This document shows, piece by piece, positions 44,396 through 53,478 of a stretch of 64,000 bases of DNA. Position 1 is the first letter of the stretch. Every line of letters begins with the position of its first letter. This stretch comes from Paraburkholderia ferrariae NBRC 106233. GTDB lineage: Bacteria; Pseudomonadota; Gammaproteobacteria; Burkholderiales; Burkholderiaceae. The translations under genes and the position numbers were made by a program. The stretch is from contig NZ_BAYB01000011.1 of assembly GCF_000685035.1 (NCBI RefSeq), positions 62,001 through 126,000 on the forward strand, in the 5' to 3' direction. The notes below the pieces were generated by a model that did no database searches, was not told the origin of the DNA, and was given only the letters and a program-made list of their open reading frames with translations.

Positions 44396-46126
44396 TCAGT
44401 GGGCGATATGGCGTTGCGGGTTTTTACGGAGATGCTTCGCGGCCCGCTTGGGATGCGCTTCCACATACACGGGCGCTTCCTCGGGCATGCCCTTGTAGAC
44501 CCATTCGAGCAGCGCGTCGTGGGCCTCGCGCGCGGCTTCCGCGTGCGAGTCGTTGATGATGCTCACGACGATCCACGTCTCGCCGCTTTGCGCGGCGACG
44601 TAGCCCGCAATCGCGCGCACGTCGCGCAGCGTGCCGGTCTTGATATGCGCGTTGCCGCCCACCGGGGCGTTAGTCAGGCGGTTGCGCATCGTGCCGTCCA
44701 CGCCGGCCACCGGCAGCGAATCGATGAAGGGCTGCGCCACGGGGCTCGCGTTCGCGGCCTGCAGCAGGCTCGCGAGCGAAAGCGCGCTGATGTGTTCTTC
44801 GCGCGAGAGGCCGCAGCCGTTGTCGAGCACGAGTTCGGGCATGTTCAGGCCGCTTCTGCGCAGGAACGTGGTGACGGCGGTGGCCGCCTTCGTCGTGGTG
44901 GCGGGCGGCTTGCCCTCCACGGCGCCGAGCGTCAGGAACAGGTTGCGCGCCATCACGTTGTTGCTGAACTTGTTGATGTCGTGCACCACGTCGGCGAGCG
45001 GCGGGCTTTCGTGTACCGCGAGAAGGCGCGCGTGCGGCGGCACGACGCCGTCCTGCACGGTGCCGCCGAAGGTGCCGCCCGCCTGCTGCCACAGCGCGAG
45101 GAAGCCATCGGCGAAGAAGGTGCTGTGATCGACGGGCGCGGCCATGTTGAGCGTGCGCTCGCCGCAGCCGAGCGCGTAGCTGCCGTCGAAGCTCGCCGTG
45201 ACGAGCCCGTTCTGACCGGGGGCGATCTGCGGCGAGGGCAGGAGGCCGCGGCAGGCGCCGCCGCGCTCGCGGATATGGTTATCGATCTGCCATTGCGCGA
45301 CGGGCGGCACGACGTCGATCGACACGCCTTCGCGCGAGGGCTGGAACGTGAACGACACGGACTTGAACGCGTACATCAGCGGATCGGGGCCGACGTTGTA
45401 GGGCGCGCTTTCGTCGCCGTCGAACGAGGGCAGGTCTCGCGTGGAGGCGTCGAACTCGCTCTTGTCGAGCACGAGCGTGCCTTCGATGCGCGCGATGCCC
45501 GCCGCGCGGATCTTCTGCACGAGGTCGATCAGCTCTTCCGGCACGAGCTTCGGGTCGCCCGTGCCCTTGATGTAGAGGTTGCCGTGCAGCGTGCCGGCGG
45601 CATCGACTTCGCCGTTGGTATAGGCGCTGGTTTTCCAGCGATAGTCGGGGCCGAGCATCGAGAGGCCGCTCCACGTGGTGACGAGCTTCATCGTGGAGGC
45701 GGGCATCATCGGCTGACCCGCGTTGACGGCGACGCTCGGCTGGCGGTCGCCCACTTTTTCGATCACCACGCTCACTGCCGAAAGCGGCACGTGGGCGTGC
45801 TCGAGACCGGCCATCACCGAGGGCGGCAGCGAGGTGCTCACGTTCACCGTGGGCAGGCGCGCGCCCGCGGGCTGCGCGTAGGCGGCGGGCATGGCGGCGA
45901 AACTCGCCGCGAGGGTGGCGCAGGCAAAGCGGATCGCGAGCGGCGCGCCCGGCGCGCGGCGGCGAGGCAGGGAGCGAAGCAGGGAGCGAAGACGGGACAG
46001 CGCGGAAGGCATCGAGGCGGACAACAAGGCGGCGGGCATGGGGAGCGTCGGACGAAAACGGGCAGTGCAAGGAGCGCGCGCAGGCGCGAAATTGGGGCAG
46101 GGCGCACGGCGCGGCGCGATACGCAT
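44396..46126 (-). CDS. dacB: D-alanyl-D-alanine carboxypeptidase/endopeptidase, PBP4 type
   Basis: 576 residues from ATG 46126 (GAGG 9 bases before). Starts further in, at 46039 or 46012, are possible because the first 80 residues are Arg/Pro/Ala-rich before the signal helix (CATLAASFAAMPAAYAQ). Active-site motifs: SxxK in ASTMKLVTTW, SxN in KFSNNVMARN, and KTG in HIKTGTLRD. Family S13. Trims and cleaves peptidoglycan cross-links in the periplasm. Divergent from the response regulator gene. Confidence 0.93.
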   Translation of the reverse strand: MRIAPRRAPCPNFAPARAPCTARFRPTLPMPAALLSASMPSALSRLRSLLRSLPRRRAPGAPLAIRFACATLAASFAAMPAAYAQPAGARLPTVNVSTSLPPSVMAGLEHAHVPLSAVSVVIEKVGDRQPSVAVNAGQPMMPASTMKLVTTWSGLSMLGPDYRWKTSAYTNGEVDAAGTLHGNLYIKGTGDPKLVPEELIDLVQKIRAAGIARIEGTLVLDKSEFDASTRDLPSFDGDESAPYNVGPDPLMYAFKSVSFTFQPSREGVSIDVVPPVAQWQIDNHIRERGGACRGLLPSPQIAPGQNGLVTASFDGSYALGCGERTLNMAAPVDHSTFFADGFLALWQQAGGTFGGTVQDGVVPPHARLLAVHESPPLADVVHDINKFSNNVMARNLFLTLGAVEGKPPATTTKAATAVTTFLRRSGLNMPELVLDNGCGLSREEHISALSLASLLQAANASPVAQPFIDSLPVAGVDGTMRNRLTNAPVGGNAHIKTGTLRDVRAIAGYVAAQSGETWIVVSIINDSHAEAAREAHDALLEWVYKGMPEEAPVYVEAHPKRAAKHLRKNPQRHIAH

Positions 46127-46373
46127 TTTGTAAGCCTCATGCGCGTCGCGGCGCCGTTCGCCGCAAAAGCGCTCATTGTAAAGACCTCGCGTGGCGCGCG
46201 CGCAAACTAGGCAACAAAAGGCAGTGGATGTCCCGCCCGGCGAGGGAGCCGGCCACGGCATCGCTCGCCGAATCGTCGATGCGATCGGCGGCGGGGGCGG
46301 GTTGAGGCGCTAGAATGCTCCCATTTGCCGGAACCCGAGCGAGAGCGGCTTGCCGCCTCGCCAATTGAATACG

Positions 46374-47036
46374 ATGCGAATACTGCTAGTCGAAGATGAC
46401 CGCATGATCGCCGAGGGCGTGCGCAAGGCGCTGCGCGGCGAAGGCTTTGCGGTGGACTGGGTCGAGGACGGCGAGTCGGCCCTTTCGGCCGTGAGCGGCG
46501 AATCTTACGATCTCATGCTGCTCGACCTGGGCTTGCCCAGGCGCGACGGGCTCGACGTGCTGCGCACGTTGCGCACGCGCGGCGTTTCGGTGCCGGTGCT
46601 GATCCTCACGGCGCGCGACGCGATTGCCGACCGCGTGAAAGGGCTCGACGCCGGCGCCGACGACTACCTCATCAAGCCCTTCGATCTCGACGAACTCGGC
46701 GCCCGCATGCGCGCGCTGATCCGCCGCCAGTCGGGCCGCAGCGACTCGACGATCCGCCACGGATCGATCACGCTCGACCCGGCCTCGCACCAGGTGACCC
46801 AGGCCGGCGTGCCGATCGCGCTTTCCGCGCGCGAATTCGCGCTGCTCGAAGCGCTGCTCGCGCGGCCGGGCGCAGTGCTCTCGAAGAGCCAGCTCGAAGA
46901 GAAAATGTACGGCTGGGGCGAAGAGATCGGCAGCAACACCGTGGAGGTCTACATCCATGCCCTGCGCAAGAAGCTCGGCGCCGACCTGATCCGCAACGTG
47001 CGCGGCCTTGGCTACATGATCGCGAAAGAAGCATGA
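46374..47036 (+). CDS. PmrA/QseB-like response regulator
   Basis: 220 residues from ATG 46374; an in-frame TTG at 46350 would add eight residues. Receiver with EDD (7-9), D51 (LLDLGLPRRDG), T in LTARD, and K in IKPFD. C-terminal winged helix with VYIHALRKKLG and NVRGLGYMIAKE. It closely follows the PmrA/QseB pattern. First gene of a two-component operon with the kinase 34 bases downstream. A PmrA-type box lies ahead of the next gene, htrA, making a regulatory link likely. The same arrangement with an HtrA protease is known from Burkholderia cenocepacia. Confidence 0.92.
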   Translation: MRILLVEDDRMIAEGVRKALRGEGFAVDWVEDGESALSAVSGESYDLMLLDLGLPRRDGLDVLRTLRTRGVSVPVLILTARDAIADRVKGLDAGADDYLIKPFDLDELGARMRALIRRQSGRSDSTIRHGSITLDPASHQVTQAGVPIALSAREFALLEALLARPGAVLSKSQLEEKMYGWGEEIGSNTVEVYIHALRKKLGADLIRNVRGLGYMIAKEA

Positions 47037-47070
47037 CGCGCGTTGCTCTGCAAGGGAGACCCCCGCGCCG

Positions 47071-48372
47071 ATGAGTTCCATTCGACGACAACTGCTGTTC
47101 TGGCTGCTCGCGATCGTGGTGGCGGGCGTGGGGCTCGCGGGCTGGCTGATCTACCGCCAGGCGCTGGCCGAAGCCAACGAGCTGTTCGACTACCAGTTGC
47201 AGGAGATCGCCGAGGCCCTGCCCTCCGAACCGTTCAACGAAATCCTCAGTTCGCGCGACACGGGCGACGAGGGCATCGTCCTGCAGATCTGGAATCGCAA
47301 CGGTGTCCTGATGTATTACTCGCATCCGCGCGCCCCGCTCGCGCCGCGTGCCGAACTCGGTTTTTCGACCGAGCGCACCGACCGCGGCGACTGGCGCGTG
47401 TACGGCGCGATCGTGGGCGACAACGTCGTGCAGCTCGCGCAACCGGTTTCGGTACGCAACCGGCTTGCCGCGAATGTCGCGTTGCGCACGCTATGGCCGC
47501 TCATCGTGCTGCTGCCTTTTCTGGGGCTGGCGGTATGGCTCGTCGTGGGCCGCGGGCTCGCGCCGCTCTCGCGCGTGGCGCGCGCGCTCGATACGCGCCA
47601 CCCCGAAGCGCTCGACCCGTTGCCCGAGCAACGACTGCCGCGCGAAGTGACGCCGCTCGTGCATGCGCTCAACGCGCTGCTCGAGCGTCTCGCGCACGCG
47701 CTCGACACGCAAAAGGCCTTTGTCGCCGATGCGGCGCACGAATTGCGCACGCCGCTCGCGGCCGTGCAGATCCAGGCGCAACTGGTTGCGCGCGCAAAGG
47801 ACGACGAGGCGCGCCGCGAAGCGCTCACCGATCTGCAGGCGGGCGTCACGCGTGCGACGCGCCTGGCCGAACAGTTGCTCGCGCTGGCGCGCTCCGAACC
47901 CGATGGGCATGCGCGGGTGCGCAGCGTCGATCTGCATGCGCTGCTCGACGATTGCGTCGCGGCGTATGCGCCCGTCGCGCAGCAGCGCGGCGTGGATCTC
48001 GGCATCGAGGGCAGCGCGCCGGCGACCGTGCACGGCGACCCCGATGCGTTGCGCGTGATGCTGAACAATCTGCTGGACAACGCAACGAAATACACGCCGC
48101 CGGGCGGCCGCGTCGATGTGAGCCTGCGCGTGGACGAAGGGCATCCCGTGGTGGGCATTGCGGACAGCGGGCCGGGCATTCCGGTGCAGGAGCGCTCCCG
48201 CGTATTCGACCGCTTCTATCGCGTGGGCGCGGGCGCCGCGCGGGCGCGCACCGACGTTTCGGGCACCGGCCTCGGGCTCGCGATCGTGCGCCGGATTGCC
48301 GACCAGCACGACGCCAGCATCGTGCTCGGCGATTCGGCCGCGGGCGGCCTGCAGGTCGATGTGCGTTTCTGA
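47071..48372 (+). CDS. Sensor histidine kinase, partner of the PmrA/QseB-like regulator
   Basis: 433 residues. First membrane helix 9-28, a periplasmic domain of about 110 residues, second helix 143-160, HAMP, then the phospho-acceptor H223 in AAHELRTPLAAV. ATPase domain with NLLDNATKYTPPGG, DSGPGIP and GTGLGLAIVRRI. QseC/PmrB-like in size and order. Expected to sense envelope stress or metal/peptide signals; none can be identified from sequence. Confidence 0.92.
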   Translation: MSSIRRQLLFWLLAIVVAGVGLAGWLIYRQALAEANELFDYQLQEIAEALPSEPFNEILSSRDTGDEGIVLQIWNRNGVLMYYSHPRAPLAPRAELGFSTERTDRGDWRVYGAIVGDNVVQLAQPVSVRNRLAANVALRTLWPLIVLLPFLGLAVWLVVGRGLAPLSRVARALDTRHPEALDPLPEQRLPREVTPLVHALNALLERLAHALDTQKAFVADAAHELRTPLAAVQIQAQLVARAKDDEARREALTDLQAGVTRATRLAEQLLALARSEPDGHARVRSVDLHALLDDCVAAYAPVAQQRGVDLGIEGSAPATVHGDPDALRVMLNNLLDNATKYTPPGGRVDVSLRVDEGHPVVGIADSGPGIPVQERSRVFDRFYRVGAGAARARTDVSGTGLGLAIVRRIADQHDASIVLGDSAAGGLQVDVRF

Positions 48373-48451
48373 GCGCATCGGCCGGTTTTTTTGAACGCCT
48401 TGACCGCTCCTCGCGAAAGCCCGGGAACTTTCTCGGGCGGGGCGCGACGTG

Positions 48452-48468
48452 CTTAAGACTCTTTTAAG
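48452..48468 (+). promoter_or_regulatory. PmrA/QseB-type box upstream of htrA
   Basis: CTTAAG-ACTCT-TTTAAG: two half-sites with 5 bases between, matching the PmrA-type direct repeat (CTTAAG-N5-CTTAAG) at 11 of 12 positions. The second half sits where a -35 should be, with CATATC (48486-48491) 17 bases on as a weak -10. The PmrA/QseB-like regulator is encoded just upstream. Confidence 0.6.
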
Positions 48469-48525
48469 CGACACCCCGTAGTCTTCATATCGTCGTGACC
48501 AGTACCCCGCTTGAAGGAGTCCGCA

Positions 48526-50013
48526 ATGAACGCAAAAGTCTTTACTCGCAGTGCCGTGGCGATCGCCGTTGCCGTCGCGTTGTCGGCGGGCTACGTGGCG
48601 GGGCGCCGGGACGTGCCCGCACCGCAGGTCATCACCCCGGCCCAGGCCGCGATGATGCCGGCGGAAGCCGCCGCCAAAACCGGTATTCCCGATTTCTCGG
48701 GCCTCGTCGAAACCTACGGCCCCGCTGTCGTCAACATCAGCGCGAAGCACGTGGTCAAGCAGACGGCCATGCGCAGCGGCCCGCAGCAGTTGCCCATCGA
48801 CCCGAGCGACCCGTTTTACCAGTTCTTCAAGCACTTCTACGGCGGCATGCCCGGCGGCGGCGACGACGGCGGCCAGTCCGACTCGCCCAGCACGAGCCTC
48901 GGCTCCGGCTTCATCATCAGCCCGGACGGCTATATTCTGACGAATGCGCACGTCGTGGACGGCGCAAACGTCGTGACCGTGAAGCTCACCGACAAGCGCG
49001 AATACAAGGCGAAGGTCGTGGGCGCGGACAAGCAGTCCGACGTGGCCGTGCTGAAGATCGACGCGAAGGATCTGCCGACCGTGAAGATCGGCGACCCGCA
49101 CCAGAGCAAGGTGGGCCAGTGGGTGGTCGCGATCGGCTCGCCCTACGGCTTCGACAACACCGTGACCTCGGGCATCATCAGCGCGAAGTCGCGCTCGCTG
49201 CCGGACGAGAACTACACGCCGTTCATCCAGACCGACGTGCCGGTGAACCCCGGCAACTCGGGCGGCCCGCTCTTTAACCTGCAGGGCGAAGTGATCGGCA
49301 TCAACTCGATGATCTACTCGCAGACGGGCGGCTTCCAGGGCCTTTCGTTCGCGATTCCGATCGACGAAGCGATGAAGGTCAAGGACGAACTCGTGAAGAC
49401 GGGCCACGTGAGCCGCGGCCGTCTTGGCGTGGCGGTCCAGTCGATGAACCAGACGCTCGCCGACTCGTTCGGCATGGACAAGCCGCACGGCGCGCTGGTG
49501 AGTTCGGTCGACGTGGGCGGCCCGGCGGCGAAGGCGGGCCTGAAGCCCGGCGACGTGATCCTCGCGGTGAACGGCCAGCAGGTGGGCGATTCGTCCGATC
49601 TGCCTTCGATGATCGCGGGCCTGAAGCCCGGCACCAAGGCTGACATCCAGCTCTGGCGCGACAAGACCACCAAGACGGTAAGCGCAACCATCGGCTCGTT
49701 CTCCGACACCAAGGTAGCCTCGAACGACGGGCAGAACGCGCAGATGCAGGGGCGCCTCGGGGTGGCGGTGCGCCCGCTCACGCCGGACGAGAAGAGCAAC
49801 GCCTCGCTCGATCACGGCCTGATGGTCGAGCAGGCGGGCGGCGCGGCGGAAAACGCCGGCATCCAGCCCGGCGACGTGATTCTCGCCGTGAACGGCCGCC
49901 CGGTGTCGAGCGCCGACCAGCTCAAGCAGATGGTCGCGCAGGCCGGCAACAGCATCGCGCTGCTGATCCAGCGCGACAACGCGCAGATCTTCGTGCCGGT
50001 CGATCTGGGCTGA
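48526..50013 (+). CDS. htrA: Periplasmic HtrA/DegP-type serine protease
   Basis: 495 residues. N-terminal signal anchor (residues 8-25), trypsin-like domain with the complete triad H142 (TNAHVVDG), D172 (SDVAVLKI) and S245 (NPGNSGGPLF), followed by two PDZ domains (about 275-370 and 400-490) containing GLKPGDVILAVNG and GIQPGDVILAVNG. Degrades or refolds misfolded envelope proteins. Starts 153 bases after the kinase gene and is preceded by a PmrA-type box. Confidence 0.95.
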   Translation: MNAKVFTRSAVAIAVAVALSAGYVAGRRDVPAPQVITPAQAAMMPAEAAAKTGIPDFSGLVETYGPAVVNISAKHVVKQTAMRSGPQQLPIDPSDPFYQFFKHFYGGMPGGGDDGGQSDSPSTSLGSGFIISPDGYILTNAHVVDGANVVTVKLTDKREYKAKVVGADKQSDVAVLKIDAKDLPTVKIGDPHQSKVGQWVVAIGSPYGFDNTVTSGIISAKSRSLPDENYTPFIQTDVPVNPGNSGGPLFNLQGEVIGINSMIYSQTGGFQGLSFAIPIDEAMKVKDELVKTGHVSRGRLGVAVQSMNQTLADSFGMDKPHGALVSSVDVGGPAAKAGLKPGDVILAVNGQQVGDSSDLPSMIAGLKPGTKADIQLWRDKTTKTVSATIGSFSDTKVASNDGQNAQMQGRLGVAVRPLTPDEKSNASLDHGLMVEQAGGAAENAGIQPGDVILAVNGRPVSSADQLKQMVAQAGNSIALLIQRDNAQIFVPVDLG

Positions 50014-50274
50014 TCGCAGCGTCCGGGGCGATCCGGCCCGAACGCCGGATCGCCGCCTGCTTTCCGACAAGCGTTTCCGATATCCGCTTTCCACTGCCGC
50101 CGTGGGCCTCGCGCCCCGGCGGCAGTGTCGTTTGCGGGGTTCGCCGGGCGCCCCGGCACGCCTGCATTTGACACAGAGATCGTCTATATGTATTCATACG
50201 CCGAGTCTCTCGAACGATGCGGGCACGCCGCTTGCGCCGCCTGTCTTCCGAGCAATCTGTCAGGAGCGAACACA

Positions 50275-50763
50275 ATGAAAACAGCCTTCTCCAAGCGTCC
50301 CATCGCTTCGGCCCTGCTGGCGGCGGCGCTCGCCGTCGGCCTCGCGGGCACTGCTGCGGCGCAGCAAAACAATGGCACGGTCGGCGGCTCGACGAGCGAC
50401 AACACGAGCGCCGGCAATGCCAACGGCACCGGCATGCCGCAGATCCAGCAGCAGGGCGACGTCTCGTTCGTCTCGGGCGGCGTGGGCCAGGACGAATCGC
50501 GGGCGTTGCAGCACGCCGAGCGCCAATGGCCGCTCGCGCTGCGCTTCACGGGCCCCGGCGGCGAGTTTCTGGCCGACGTGCGCGTGAAGATCGCCGACGC
50601 GCACGGCTCGGACGTGCTCGACACCACCTCGCGCGGTCCCTACATGCTCGTGAAGGTGCCGCCGGGCCGCTATACGGTTCACGTGAGCCACGCCGGGGTG
50701 GCGAAGACGGCGGCGGTGACGGTGGGCGCGAACGGCAGCGCCCGGGCGTCGTTCAACTGGTAA
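50275..50763 (+). CDS. Exported protein with carboxypeptidase-regulatory-like fold
   Basis: 162 residues. Signal peptide ends after residue 29 (AAAQ region), followed by an Asn/Gly/Ser/Gln-rich linker and a beta-sandwich domain (LALRFTGPGGEFLADVRVK, VPPGRYTVHVSHAG) like the carboxypeptidase-regulatory or transthyretin-like modules. Such domains bind surface polymers or act as inhibitors; no enzyme motif is seen. CAGGAG precedes the start. It lies 261 bases after htrA and is probably transcribed separately. Confidence 0.75.
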   Translation: MKTAFSKRPIASALLAAALAVGLAGTAAAQQNNGTVGGSTSDNTSAGNANGTGMPQIQQQGDVSFVSGGVGQDESRALQHAERQWPLALRFTGPGGEFLADVRVKIADAHGSDVLDTTSRGPYMLVKVPPGRYTVHVSHAGVAKTAAVTVGANGSARASFNW

Positions 50764-50954
50764 ACGCTTGGGCAATCGGGCGCAGTTTCGCCGATAATGA
50801 AGGCACGGGCCGGGCGTTAATCGGATGACAGCCGGGCCGCCACCGCACGCAGCGCTGGGTTGCCGTGCGAGGAGCGTTGGCCCGGCGGGCAGAGACCGGC
50901 CGGCCACGCGGGGCGCCACGGCGGCGCCGCCGCGAATCCGTCAGGGAGCCGGAC

Positions 50955-51338
50955 ATGGCGAACATGTCGAACAGGTCGGACGATAACGAAGCCGGTCATC
51001 GCATCGGCCTCGCCGTAAACCGTCACCGCGTGCGCGTGATCCACGGCGGCATTACCATCGCCGACACGCTGGCGGCCGTGACGCTCTCCGAAACCGGCTA
51101 TCCCGACGTTGCCTATTTTCCGCGCGCCGATGTCAACATGGCGCGGCTCGAACGCTCCTCTCGCATTTCGCACTGCCCGTACAAGGGCGATGCGGCGTAC
51201 TTCCATTTGCGCACCGAGGAAGGCTGCGTCGAAGACGTCGCGTGGAGTTACGAGGCGCCGCTCGAGATCGTAAGCGGCATCAAGGATTATCTGGCGTTTT
51301 ACGCATCGCGCGTGGACCGCATCGATCAGACATCCTGA
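50955..51338 (+). CDS. DUF427 protein
   Basis: 127 residues, single DUF427 domain. Features: RVRVIHGGITIADTLAAVTL (part), YPDVAYFPRADVNM, SHCPYKGDAAYFHL (Cys-Pro-Tyr-Lys-Gly, the family signature) and DVAWSYEAPLE. Small all-beta protein, function unknown. GGGAGCC lies upstream of ATG 50955. It is followed 33 bases later by the CoxG-like gene. Confidence 0.92.
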   Translation: MANMSNRSDDNEAGHRIGLAVNRHRVRVIHGGITIADTLAAVTLSETGYPDVAYFPRADVNMARLERSSRISHCPYKGDAAYFHLRTEEGCVEDVAWSYEAPLEIVSGIKDYLAFYASRVDRIDQTS

Positions 51339-51371
51339 CCAGTCACGAGCGTGCATTCGGGGGGAGCCGCC

Positions 51372-52115
51372 ATGGAACTGAACGACGCATTACGTATTCC
51401 GCTTGCACCGTCCGCCGTCTGGGAGGCGCTGCAGGACAGCGCGCTCGTGCGCGCCAGCATGGAGCACTGCGAATCGTTCCGGCGCCTCGCGCCTGGCGAG
51501 TACGCGCTGACGCTCACCGTGCCGCTCGGCCCGTTGCGCGCCCGTTACGAAGTGCGTGCTCACATCGCCAACGATACGACGCAGCTTCCGTTTTTGCCGC
51601 GCCGCGTGCTGAGCTTTCGTGCGCGCGCCGACGGCATCGGCTCGCTGCGCGGCCAGATCGACGTCGCGCTGCGCGCCGACGACCATCCGGGCGGTCCGGC
51701 CGGTATCCGCAAGGGCACGAGCACGCGCATCGACTATTCGGTCTGGGCCACGCTCACGGGGCCGCTTGCCGAACTGCCTTCGCGCCAGCTCGAAAACGCG
51801 CTGCACGAAGTCGCCGACGACTTTTTCACCGAATTCTGCGCCGTGATCGAAGCGAAGCACGGCAAGGGGCCGAACCGCGTCGCGGGCAAGGAGCCGCGCC
51901 GCACGCACGTGTTCCTGCGGCCGATCAGCCTGTCGGGCGTTGCGCGGCGCGCGCATCTGCTGCCGCAGCATCATGGCGGCACGCTCTCCGGCCGGGCCAC
52001 GAGCACGCTGCGGCATGAACCGGCGCCGCATGCCATGCCCAACTGGGCCTGGGCCGCGCTCATCTTCTTCGTCGCGCTGCTGCTCTACGCCGCGCGGTTC
52101 TTCACCGGCGGCTGA
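51372..52115 (+). CDS. CoxG-like SRPBCC protein with C-terminal membrane anchor
   Basis: 247 residues. The first 160 residues form an SRPBCC/CoxG domain (VWEALQDSALVRASMEHCE, RVLSFRARADG, FFTEFCAVIEA) with a hydrophobic ligand cavity. The C-terminus adds a linker and one membrane helix (WAWAALIFFVALLLYAARFF). CoxG homologues attach CO dehydrogenase to the membrane, but none is encoded nearby, so a different lipid- or ligand-binding role is likely. GGGGAG precedes ATG 51372. Confidence 0.85.
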   Translation: MELNDALRIPLAPSAVWEALQDSALVRASMEHCESFRRLAPGEYALTLTVPLGPLRARYEVRAHIANDTTQLPFLPRRVLSFRARADGIGSLRGQIDVALRADDHPGGPAGIRKGTSTRIDYSVWATLTGPLAELPSRQLENALHEVADDFFTEFCAVIEAKHGKGPNRVAGKEPRRTHVFLRPISLSGVARRAHLLPQHHGGTLSGRATSTLRHEPAPHAMPNWAWAALIFFVALLLYAARFFTGG

Positions 52116-52184
52116 CGGGCGCCGCTCTCTCTCCTTGGCGTTTCCCTCTGGGCGCGCGAAGCATCGCGCGCCTCGCCGCCTCGC

Positions 52185-53228
52185 TCACAGCCCGCGGAAC
52201 TCGCGCCGCCACGACGACGGCGATGTCCTGAACGCCTCCAGAAAGTGCGCACGCAACGACGCCGGCGAGCCGAAGCCCGCGCGCTGGGCAATCGCATCGA
52301 TCGGCTGATCCGTCGTTTCCAGCAGTTGCTGCGCCCGGGCGAGCCGCTCGCCGAGCAGCCATGCCGTGACCGTCGATCCGGTCGTCAGCCGGAACTGGCG
52401 CGTGAAGGTGCGCCGGCTCATCAGCGCGCGGCTTGCGAGCGAATCCAGCGTGTGCGGCGCGTCGAGGTGGGCGCGGATCCAGTCGAGCAGGCCCGAGAGC
52501 CGGTCGCCGCGGCCGCGCGGCGCGACCGGCTGCTGGACGTACTGTGCCTGATTGCCCTGGCGGTGCGGCGGCACCACAAGGCGCCGAGCGACGTAATTCG
52601 CCGCCGGCGTGCCGCACAGCCGCCGCAGCAGATGCAGGCAGCAGTCGAGTCCCGCGGCGGTGCCGGCGGAGGTCAGCAGATCGCCGTCATCGACGTAGAG
52701 CACGTCCGGGTCGAAGCGCACCTGCGGGAACTGGCGCGCGAAGGCGTCGGCCGCGGCCCAGTGCGTGGTGGCGGGGCGGCCGTCCAGCAGGCCCGCGTGG
52801 GCCAGCACGAAGGCGCCGAGACACAGGCCGACGAGAATCGCGCCGCGTGCGTGGGCTTCGCGCAGCGCCTGGATGAGCGCGGCGGGCGGCGGCTCTTCGG
52901 CGTCGCGCCAGCTCGGGACGACCACCACTTCGGCGTCGCGCAGCGCCTCGAGCCCATACGCGGCGCCGACCGTGAAGCCCGCGGTGGTGGTGAGCGGCCC
53001 CGGCTCGGCCGCGCACACGAGAAGTTCGAAGGGCGGCACGCCGCCCTCGCTGCGGTCCTCGCCGAACACGATGCAGGGCACCGAAAGATGAAACGGGATC
53101 ATGCGGTCGAAGGCGACCACGGCGACGCGGCGCGGGGCAGCCGGCGCCGATATGGCGGGTGCCTCGGGCGCTGCAGGTGCTGTTGCCGGCTGGGCGCCAG
53201 GAGGGGAAGCAGGGGCAGGGGACGTCAT
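52185..53228 (-). CDS. GlxA-family AraC-type regulator
   Basis: 347 residues. N-terminal DJ-1/PfpI-like domain (VVAFDRMIPFHLSVPCIVFG, ILVGLCLGAFVLAHAG with the nucleophile-elbow Cys) and C-terminal AraC helix-turn-helix pair (SLASRALMSRRTFTRQFRL, IAQRAGFGSPASLRAHF). A Pro/Ala-rich leader covers the first 30 residues. Such regulators often control amino-acid, betaine or nicotinamide-type catabolism. Divergent from the isochorismatase-like gene, a likely target. Four 12-bp repeats lie in the gap. Confidence 0.9.
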   Translation of the reverse strand: MTSPAPASPPGAQPATAPAAPEAPAISAPAAPRRVAVVAFDRMIPFHLSVPCIVFGEDRSEGGVPPFELLVCAAEPGPLTTTAGFTVGAAYGLEALRDAEVVVVPSWRDAEEPPPAALIQALREAHARGAILVGLCLGAFVLAHAGLLDGRPATTHWAAADAFARQFPQVRFDPDVLYVDDGDLLTSAGTAAGLDCCLHLLRRLCGTPAANYVARRLVVPPHRQGNQAQYVQQPVAPRGRGDRLSGLLDWIRAHLDAPHTLDSLASRALMSRRTFTRQFRLTTGSTVTAWLLGERLARAQQLLETTDQPIDAIAQRAGFGSPASLRAHFLEAFRTSPSSWRREFRGL

Positions 53229-53251
53229 CGCAAACCTCGTGATCTCGGGCG

Positions 53252-53299
53252 GCCACAGGGGCGGCTGCCGGGGCGACTACCGGGGCAGCCACAGGGGCG
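53252..53299. repeat. Four 12-bp tandem repeats upstream of the GlxA-type gene
   Basis: Units GCCACAGGGGCG, GCTGCCGGGGCG, ACTACCGGGGCA and GCCACAGGGGCG follow without gaps. They sit between two divergent genes. Confidence 0.8.
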
Positions 53300-53478
53300 G
53301 CACGCATCGCACAGGCCATCGTACGGGAATGGCCCAATTCTAGCGAAAGTTGTCATCCGGGCCACTGTCGATGGCGGCCGCGGCGCGCAACAATGCCTTC
53401 CATCGCAGCCGCGCTTCTTTTTCCCGCGGCGTGGCGATCCCCTCAACACAACGTTCATGGTCCAGGAGATACACCGTC

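Noticed and set aside
46311..46316. TAGAAT as -10 of the PmrA/QseB-like operon
   Set aside because: No -35-like sequence at 16-19 bases upstream; the only TTGAGG is 3 bases away.
48424..48450. GGAACTT resembling a sigma-E -35 element ahead of htrA
   Set aside because: No matching sigma-E -10 lies 16-17 bases downstream. The PmrA-type box further on is a better candidate.
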